Positions 5,662 to 10,207 of a stretch of 10,207 nt of DNA are shown piece by piece (position 1 is the first letter of the stretch; every line of letters begins with the position of its first letter). The notes beneath the pieces are model-generated. The model did no database searches and was not told where the DNA came from. It saw nothing but the letters and a program-made list of their open reading frames with translations. This DNA is from Clostridiales bacterium (GTDB lineage: Bacteria > Bacillota_A > Clostridia > Saccharofermentanales > Saccharofermentanaceae): the NCBI GenBank assembly GCA_017649745.1, contig JAGCGE010000083.1, positions 1 through 10,207 of the forward strand, written 5' to 3'. The position numbers and the translations under genes were made by a program.

Positions 5662-6792
5662 TTAACGCCACTCGAGATTCATGTACTTGATCTGACCATT
5701 TTCGAGAACGAGAGGATAAAGACGTACTGAAGTTTCGAGCCAGCCGTTAGATGACTCGAATCTGTACTCATATGTATTAAGATAATAGAAGGCTGCCGTG
5801 TTAGCTAAAGGAGAGGTCAATCCCTGCTCATCACAATAAGCCTGAATCGTTGCATCATCAGCATTGGCCATCATTCCGTAATGATCATTTATCGCTACGT
5901 CTTCAGGAACATCAAGGTAGATGATGACAGAATCATGGGTCAGCGGAATATCATTATCGCCAAAGAGCATCCAGCTTTCATCGCCTTCCTCCTGGTAATC
6001 TGAGCCCTTACGGAACCAGAAATTGCCGCTCTCGCCAAGGTAGACACGTGAAGAATCAGTCTTCGATTCGTCCACATATACAACTTCATAGCCGTAGACT
6101 TCGTCACCGACACTAAGTGCCATGTACTCATCATCTGTTATTGTTATAGGTCTTCCTACACGGGCGATTATCTTGGTCGCATCAGTAGAGACACCGACCA
6201 TAAGTCCGAAGTATCTGCCGTCATCGAGATGATCAACCTCATCAATATTGAATAATACATTACGGATCATGAATGGGATCTTGGAGAATTCTTCGTAAGA
6301 AAGAGCATGATCGTACTTAAGGATCTCCTCCTCAGAAGAAGTACCTGTCGACTTCTCTGTCATGCCCTCTGCATCTGAATAGAAGTAAATAGTACATTCG
6401 CCTGTGTCAACGTTAAACGCCTTAAGATCGTATGTCTTTATCTCGGGATCGTAGTCTTCCGCCCATGAAAACAGGTAGTTACCTCCTGCCGAAAGATTGC
6501 TAGCCAGATCGAGATAAGCGTAATAACGGTGTGTTCCCTCTGTGTCATCTACAGGAGCCGGGGTAGTCTCGACCGTAGTCTCCTCGGTTGTCGCTTCTGT
6601 TGTTGCTTCCGTAGTAGCTTCCGTCGTTGTCGTTGTGGTCTCTTCAACAGTAGTCTCAGTTATTTCCGTGATCTCTGTATCAGCGTTTGATCTGACCTTT
6701 ATCTCTGAAGACTCCTCTTTACTACAAGATGAAACAACCGTTGCAGCTATTGCAAGGCATAATACCAGTGCCTGAATCTTAATCCTTTTCAT
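5662..6792 (-). CDS. Secreted lipoprotein with Thr/Glu-rich linker, unknown function
   Basis: A 376-residue protein. It opens with a lipoprotein signal peptide, MKRIKIQALVLCLAIAATVV, and the lipobox VSSC with acceptor Cys23, so it should be anchored on the outer face of the membrane. Residues about 38-80 form an unstructured Thr/Glu-rich linker with TEAT tetrapeptides (57-76). The rest is an acidic, Tyr and Asp-rich extracellular domain with segments such as YLFSWAEDYDPEIKTYDLKAF and WMLFGDNDIPLTHDS; I do not recognise the fold. The open frame runs 45 codons further upstream to 6927, but that part overlaps the MBL gene; AGGAG at 6800-6804, seven bases from the ATG at 6792, fixes the start. 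It lies 19 bases after the MBL gene and before the HAD gene. The linker suits spanning the cell wall. Confidence 0.88.
   Translation of the reverse strand: MKRIKIQALVLCLAIAATVVSSCSKEESSEIKVRSNADTEITEITETTVEETTTTTTEATTEATTEATTEETTVETTPAPVDDTEGTHRYYAYLDLASNLSAGGNYLFSWAEDYDPEIKTYDLKAFNVDTGECTIYFYSDAEGMTEKSTGTSSEEEILKYDHALSYEEFSKIPFMIRNVLFNIDEVDHLDDGRYFGLMVGVSTDATKIIARVGRPITITDDEYMALSVGDEVYGYEVVYVDESKTDSSRVYLGESGNFWFRKGSDYQEEGDESWMLFGDNDIPLTHDSVIIYLDVPEDVAINDHYGMMANADDATIQAYCDEQGLTSPLANTAAFYYLNTYEYRFESSNGWLETSVRLYPLVLENGQIKYMNLEWR
6565..6624 (-). repeat. Five 12-nt in-frame repeats encoding TEAT-type tetrapeptides
   Basis: Units at 6613-6624, 6601-6612 and 6589-6600 encode TEAT, and 6577-6588 (TEET) and 6565-6576 (TVET) are diverged copies. 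Third positions differ between units (ACG/ACA/ACC, GCT/GCA/GCG), so the array is old and the protein sequence is what is maintained. The 12-base unit means that copy-number change would alter linker length without breaking the frame. Confidence 0.85.
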
Positions 6793-6811
6793 ATTCTTTC
6801 TCCTAACACCC

Positions 6812-7396
6812 CTAAAACTGTTTCTCATTAGCATGTGCGTAATACACGATACTAGGGTTATATGATAACACTTTATCCCAATCAGATTCCAATGCTTTAT
6901 TCTGATCATATCCGCCAATATACTCATAAGGTTCTAAGTCCCCTACTATGCAGATCCCTTCATCAAGAACAACTGAAATACTGTCCTCACTGTGACTTGG
7001 CGTGTGTATTATCTCACCTTTGATCCCCATCTCTTCCAAAAAGTCTCTGCTCGCTTCAACTGAAATAACTACTGCTTTAGTCTCATCTATCGGCTTGTAA
7101 CCCAGTTTCGGAGTTCTGGAGAAGATCTCATCCGAATAATGAACAGACCGGACCTGAGGCTTAATAAGCAAAAGCTTAACGCCTTGTTCCATTAGTTCGC
7201 TGATAAGTCCGATATGATCCGGATGAAAGTGTGTAGCAAGAACGTAGTCGATATCTTTTACTGTTATACCGCTTTCCTTAATTGCACGGTAAAACATTGA
7301 TATCGTTCCTGCATAATCGGTATCGATCAATAGATTCTTATCTGTACCACGAATAATGAATGTATTCGTGTTTCCGTATTTTATCTTAGTAACCAT
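6812..7396 (-). CDS. MBL-fold metallo-hydrolase
   Basis: A 194-residue metallo-beta-lactamase-fold protein. The metal site THFHPDH gives His56, His58, Asp60 and His61. His135 lies in HTPSHSEDS, Asp153 in IVGDLEP and His188 in YYAHANE, completing a two-metal site. The start region MVTKIKYGNTNTFII leads straight into the first strand of the fold, as in short stand-alone family members that cleave lactones, thioesters or other esters; the substrate is unknown. The open frame extends upstream to 7591 but runs through the promoter region and into the divergent XRE gene with no fold-like content, so the ATG at 7396 is preferred, with AAGGA 10 bases upstream. It is the first gene of the run lipoprotein-HAD-AraC regulator. 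The protein has no signal peptide, unlike the lipoprotein next to it. Confidence 0.9.
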   Translation of the reverse strand: MVTKIKYGNTNTFIIRGTDKNLLIDTDYAGTISMFYRAIKESGITVKDIDYVLATHFHPDHIGLISELMEQGVKLLLIKPQVRSVHYSDEIFSRTPKLGYKPIDETKAVVISVEASRDFLEEMGIKGEIIHTPSHSEDSISVVLDEGICIVGDLEPYEYIGGYDQNKALESDWDKVLSYNPSIVYYAHANEKQF

Positions 7397-7470
7397 TTTC
7401 CTATATTCCTTATAAAGCTCAGGGAGTTCCCGGCAGACATATGTTATCATATTTTCAAGGCTTTTCACGG

Positions 7471-7498
7471 ATGTTAACATGCGTTGCTTGAGGCAACG
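7471..7498. promoter_or_regulatory. Two adjacent dyads in the divergent MBL/XRE intergenic region, possible operator
   Basis: The perfect palindrome ATGTTAACAT (7471-7480) is followed by CGTTGC (7482-7487), a five-base gap, and GCAACG (7493-7498). A plus-strand promoter for the broken XRE gene can be proposed with TTGAGG (7488-7493) and TAGAAT (7512-7517) 18 bases apart, which would place the second dyad over the -35 box. That arrangement fits autoregulation by the XRE protein, but it is an inference from position. The rest of the 7397-7547 gap holds nothing else I can support. Confidence 0.4.
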
Positions 7499-7547
7499 GC
7501 TCCTGTAAACATAGAATTGAGCCATCACACAACAGGAGGCATATAGC

Positions 7548-8052
7548 ATGTTAAACGAAAACATATAAAGACTCAGAAAAGGGACTGTCACAGGAAGAAC
7601 TCGCGATCAAGTTAAACGTAGTCAGACAGACTGTATCCAAATGGGAGAACGGATTATCTGTTCCTGATTCAGTTATGCTCATATCACTGGCAGACACACT
7701 AGATACGACCGTAAGCGAACTACTCGGAGAAACTGTATCAGAAACTCCTGCAGATGACATGAAGGTCATATCCGAAAAACTTGAAGCTATCAACCTTCAA
7801 CTGGCAAGAAGAAGCATTGCAAAAGTAAAGACAATAAGATGGATCCTTATCGGAATATGCGCTTTGTTTTTTGCGATCTTCGTCGTTCTATTACTCATAA
7901 ATGGATCCTATATGGAATGGGACTTCAATGATCCGGAGACAGCTATAGCAGGAACATTTATGCACGGATTCGAATTCATCTTTGTTCGAGTATCACCATT
8001 TGTCTTGTTGGCTTCGATCATCGGCATCATATTCACATTCAAGAAGAAATGA
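7548..8052 (+). pseudogene. XRE-family regulator with two membrane helices, broken at the N-terminus
   Basis: ATG at 7548, preceded by CAGGAGG with good spacing, encodes MLNENI and then TAA (7566-7568), followed by AGA CTC AGA AAA (RLRK). The frame then shifts. From GGA at 7582 the next frame reads GLSQEELAIKLNVVRQTVS and KWENGLSVPDSVM, the helix-turn-helix of XRE regulators. The expected opening is MLNENIKRLRKEKGLSQEEL, so codon 7 is a Lys-to-stop change and 5 bases are missing at KEK, where AGAAAAGAAAAGGGA would contract to AGAAAAGGGA by loss of one GAAAA copy. Downstream is intact: a linker, then two membrane helices (about 7833-7905 and 7980-8040) and the C-terminus FTFKKK. Translation could restart at ATG 7675, but that would lack the DNA-binding helices. 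Sequencing error cannot be ruled out, though two separate lesions make it less likely. Confidence 0.8.
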
Positions 8053-8075
8053 AGAACTATTTCATTTCTTCTTGA
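8039..8075. terminator. 15-bp hairpin made of the last codons of two convergent genes, probable bidirectional terminator
   Basis: The arms 8039-8053 and 8061-8075 are perfect inverted copies (TCAAGAAGAAATGAA and its complement) around a 7-base loop. Both convergent genes end in AAG AAG AAA TGA, so the stem contains both stop codons. The 3' arm is T-rich on either strand, which suits termination in both directions although no separate T-tail is present. Confidence 0.65.
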
Positions 8076-8850
8076 GAACAGCTATCGCAGCATAATGCTT
8101 TACTTCAAACTTATCCGGGCAGTCTTTTAGCATCTGCCTGTGTTCGCTGTCCCATTTAGATAGTTCCTCAGGTGACAATGAAGCACCGACACCTCTGCAG
8201 GCAAACATCCTGCCATGCCAGGACTCCTTAGTGAAAGGAACCATAAGATCATACTCATTGTGATACTCAAGATCGAAATGATCAAACATCACATCAGGTA
8301 TAAAGATAGGGTGTCTCGTTTCTCCTGCACCAGACCAGTTAGGACTGTACTTAAGGACTATCTCCTCACTCTTTCCTGCGATCTCATCTTCATAAGGAAG
8401 CCACGCCATATAAAGGATCACCAGTTTACCGTCTTTCTTAAGTATACGATGAAACTCCGGAGCAACCTTTTCATGATCGAAATACCAGAAACACTGACAT
8501 GCCGTTATTATGTCAAATGATTCGGAAGGAAAATCTATCTTCTCAGCAGAGACAGCTTTGAAATCAATATCCATACCTGATTCCCCTGCTAATCTTTTCG
8601 CCTGCTTTATCTGCTCAGGTGAAATATCAGTACCTGTCCATCTAGCTCCGTACTTATACATATTACGAGGCAAGACACCTGTGCCTGTACCAAGATCAAG
8701 AACTTTCTGACCCTTAACACAAAGGCCTCTGTCAGCGACCTTCTGATAAAATTCATTAGGATAGATGTCCCTGTATTTAGCGTATGCTTCTGAAGTCTTT
8801 CCCCAATCAAATGCTTTACCTGCATCAATTCTGTTATCAGTAATTTCCAT
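8062..8850 (-). CDS. Class I SAM-dependent methyltransferase (Methyltransf_11-like)
   Basis: A 262-residue protein. The N-terminal FDWGKTSEAYAKYRDIYP (about 14-31) is typical of small-molecule methyltransferases of this group. Motif I, VLDLGTGTG, is at 50-58; the ribose-binding acid Asp75 is in GTDIS; VSAEKIDFP (100-108) is the adenine loop; SFDIITACQCFWYFD (111-125) is motif IV; and HRILKKDGKLVILYMAW follows. The C-terminal domain (about 155-262) is Trp, Tyr and His-rich and would shape the substrate pocket; the substrate is unknown. The ribosome site is a weaker GGAAGGGA about 10 bases before the ATG. It lies 41 bases downstream of the TtcA-like gene with no terminator between, so the two are probably co-transcribed. 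It is not closely similar in sequence to the methyltransferase at 552-1241, so this is not a recent duplication. Confidence 0.93.
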   Translation of the reverse strand: MEITDNRIDAGKAFDWGKTSEAYAKYRDIYPNEFYQKVADRGLCVKGQKVLDLGTGTGVLPRNMYKYGARWTGTDISPEQIKQAKRLAGESGMDIDFKAVSAEKIDFPSESFDIITACQCFWYFDHEKVAPEFHRILKKDGKLVILYMAWLPYEDEIAGKSEEIVLKYSPNWSGAGETRHPIFIPDVMFDHFDLEYHNEYDLMVPFTKESWHGRMFACRGVGASLSPEELSKWDSEHRQMLKDCPDKFEVKHYAAIAVLKKK

Positions 8851-8891
8851 GTTCAGTATTTCCCTTCCTTATGTATTCTCGCTTATTGGAA

Positions 8892-9707
8892 TCAATAATC
8901 GTCCAGGAAGAAATGCTTCTCCCCGTCTTCCTTGTAGCCAATGATCGCATCAAGATCAATGTTTTCGACGCTACTAAAGATATTAGCCTCAATATACGGA
9001 TTCGTTTTCTTAAGCTTGGCGATCAATTCCTTTATCTCAAGCCTTTTGGAAGCACTTGCCTTATCATCGCGTTCGGTGATCTTACACGCACAATTCAGGA
9101 AATGAAGGTCACAATGATCTCTCCACTCACAGATGTCGCTCTCCTTGATAAGATACATCGGTCGAATAAGTTCCATGCCTTCATAATTCCTGCTTCGAAG
9201 CTTAGGCATCATAGTACGAATCTGCCCGCCGTAGAGCATCTCCATCAGGATCGTCTCAATGACGTCGTTATAGTGATGACCAAGCGCGATCTTATTACAA
9301 CCAAGTTCACGCGCCTTGCTGTAAAGATATCCCCTTCTCATCCTCGCACACAGATAACAAGTGTTCTTATCCGCATTATCGACAGCATCAAAGATCGGAC
9401 TCTCGAAGACTGTGATCGGGATCCCGAGATCACGCGCATTCTGTTCAATAAGAGCTCTGTTAGCATCGTTGTAACCCGGGTCCATAACAAGAAAGACCAG
9501 GTCGAAGTTCACTTTCCTGTGTCTTTGTATCTCTTGAAAAAGCTTCGCCATGAGCATCGAATCTTTACCGCCGGATATACACACGGCGATCCGATCGCCC
9601 TCGCTTATCAGCTCATATCGCATGCATGCCTGCGTAAACGGCGTAAACAAGCTAGCGTGAAACTTATGTCTTATACTGTCTTCTGCTATGAACTGTTTAT
9701 CAGGCAT
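8892..9707 (-). CDS. TtcA-like PP-loop ATPase, probable tRNA 2-thiolation enzyme
   Basis: A 271-residue protein of the adenine-nucleotide alpha-hydrolase fold. The PP-loop SGGKDS is at 45-50 in RIAVCISGGKDSMLMAK, C117YLC120 follows in the middle, GHHYNDVIETILM (143-155) is the second family signature, and NCACKI gives Cys206 and Cys208. TtcA enzymes hold a [4Fe-4S] cluster on three cysteines (a CxxC pair plus a later one) and use ATP to put sulfur on C32 of certain tRNAs; the pattern here fits that family. Which of C206 or C208 is the ligand is not decided. Clostridial relatives may act on other tRNA positions. AAGGA sits eight bases before the ATG. It is the first gene of a pair with the methyltransferase downstream. 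The long open frame on the opposite strand across the same region is a shadow. Confidence 0.92.
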   Translation of the reverse strand: MPDKQFIAEDSIRHKFHASLFTPFTQACMRYELISEGDRIAVCISGGKDSMLMAKLFQEIQRHRKVNFDLVFLVMDPGYNDANRALIEQNARDLGIPITVFESPIFDAVDNADKNTCYLCARMRRGYLYSKARELGCNKIALGHHYNDVIETILMEMLYGGQIRTMMPKLRSRNYEGMELIRPMYLIKESDICEWRDHCDLHFLNCACKITERDDKASASKRLEIKELIAKLKKTNPYIEANIFSSVENIDLDAIIGYKEDGEKHFFLDDY

Positions 9708-9763
9708 TGTCTCTTTCCTTAACTACATTCAGATATCGTATTTAAGTTTACCATAGCTGCTTT

Positions 9764-9809
9764 AAAAACTTACGGTCTGAGATGCGAACTTTCGCTTCTC
9801 AGACCGTAA
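9764..9809 (-). terminator. Rho-independent terminator after the right-edge methyltransferase
   Basis: TTACGGTCTGAGA (9770-9782) and its exact complement TCTCAGACCGTAA (9797-9809) form a 13-bp stem, extended past one T-T mismatch by GCGA/TCGC around a 4-base loop. On the minus strand the stem is followed by G and five T residues (9768-9764). It ends the transcript of the gene that stops at 9881 and isolates the TtcA-like gene. The remaining spacer (9810-9880) shows no gene. Confidence 0.9.
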
Positions 9810-9880
9810 AACAATAATCACTCTTTTACCAACGGAACACAGATATAGTTCTCGTATCGATAAGTGGTCCGTTTATTTAT

Positions 9881-10207
9881 TTACTTTTTCTTCGCCCAAA
9901 GGATCGCTCTTGATGTCTGCTCGCTTATGGGGTTCTTACAATAGTCGCCCCATTCATTCAAGATCTCGAATCCTGCATTCTCCAACCAGATCCTTACCTG
10001 CGAAACTTCAACGAAGTGTTTTCGCTCAGGAACCTCCTGAACATATTTCTCACCGTCAGCAAATGTCATCTCGATCTTGCGAATATAACTCGCCATACCG
10101 GTTTTCTCATCATAGGTACTATCCAACAGTATCATCTTGCCGTAGTTACCTTCACTGTCAGTTCCTTCCCAGATAAGGTTTGGTCTCGGATCTCCAAACC
10201 AATACTC
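9881..10207 (-). CDS. C-terminal part of a SAM-dependent methyltransferase, N-terminus beyond right edge
   Basis: The frame is open from the right edge to TAA at 9881-9883 (108 residues visible). Upstream of the first internal Met it already reads EYWFGDPRPNLIWEGTDS, so the true start lies outside the window. The visible part is MILLDSTYDEKTGMASYIRK, an acidic beta-rich section, then VRIWLENAGFEILNEWGDY, which is the typical last helix-strand pair of class I methyltransferases, and a short basic end, ILWAKKK. The SAM-binding motifs are not in view, so the family call rests on this C-terminal pattern. The gene is closed by the terminator at 9764-9809. It would be the third methyltransferase in the window. 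Confidence 0.7.
   Translation of the reverse strand, partial: EYWFGDPRPNLIWEGTDSEGNYGKMILLDSTYDEKTGMASYIRKIEMTFADGEKYVQEVPERKHFVEVSQVRIWLENAGFEILNEWGDYCKNPISEQTSRAILWAKKK

Noticed and set aside
6793..6927. 45-codon N-terminal extension of the lipoprotein frame
   Set aside because: It overlaps the MBL gene, and the lipoprotein signal peptide and RBS begin at 6792.
7397..7591. 65-codon N-terminal extension of the MBL frame
   Set aside because: It covers the divergent control region and the RBS of the XRE gene and adds no fold-like sequence.
8871..9722. 283-codon open frame on the plus strand
   Set aside because: It lies fully antisense to the TtcA-like gene, whose PP-loop and Cys motifs are clear; the plus-strand product has no recognisable domain and no strong ribosome site.
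1..10207. Integron-like cassette array
   Set aside because: Intergenic hairpins differ in sequence and size, and no shared attC-like repeat or integrase was found.
1..10207. Phage-defence system based on methyltransferase, CPBP/Abi and HD genes
   Set aside because: The methyltransferases look like small-molecule types, no nuclease or sensor partner is present, and the genes are in separate transcription units.

Overview
The window looks like chromosomal DNA from an anaerobic, low-GC Clostridia-type Firmicute, perhaps of the Lachnospiraceae or a relative. The signs are moderately AT-rich DNA, strong AGGAGG-type ribosome binding sites, a Thr/Glu-rich lipoprotein linker of the kind common in gut and rumen Clostridia, and a CPBP protease and XRE-type regulators with membrane tails. 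No rRNA, tRNA, CRISPR array, transposase or integrase is visible, and the genus cannot be fixed from the sequence alone.

Almost every gene is on the minus strand, so the layout is described from right to left. At the right edge is the C-terminal part of a SAM-dependent methyltransferase (9881 to beyond 10207), closed by a strong hairpin terminator (9764-9809). Next are a TtcA-like PP-loop tRNA thiolase (8892-9707) and a second SAM methyltransferase (8062-8850). The second methyltransferase converges on a plus-strand XRE regulator (7548-8052) that is broken by a nonsense codon and a 5-nt deletion at its start. The last codons of these two genes form one shared 15-bp hairpin. To the left of the broken regulator lies a four-gene minus-strand run: MBL-fold hydrolase (6812-7396), Thr-rich lipoprotein (5662-6792), HAD hydrolase (4952-5620) and AraC/GyrI-like regulator (3982-4878). 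It ends in a textbook intrinsic terminator (3931-3964).

The next unit begins with a 38-codon remnant or mini-gene (3703-3819), which has an XRE-like N-terminus joined directly to a membrane helix. It continues with a CPBP intramembrane protease (2712-3677) and an HD-domain phosphohydrolase (2056-2679). This unit converges on a plus-strand 27-codon small ORF (1942-2025) across a perfect 14-bp inverted repeat. The leftmost run is an isochorismatase-like cysteine hydrolase (1263-1811), a third SAM methyltransferase (552-1241) and an unknown protein cut by the left edge (1-514).

The gene content is that of an accessory or 'orphan enzyme' region: small hydrolases and methyltransferases without a single obvious pathway. 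I do not see a convincing new defence or biosynthetic system. The most interesting signals are the two degraded XRE regulators, the small ORF ending in a perfect hairpin, the shared-codon hairpin between convergent genes, the HAD protein lacking the usual second catalytic Asp, and the MBL-lipoprotein-HAD-AraC operon. Several gene starts were moved inward from the longest reading frame because the ribosome binding site fits an internal start better.
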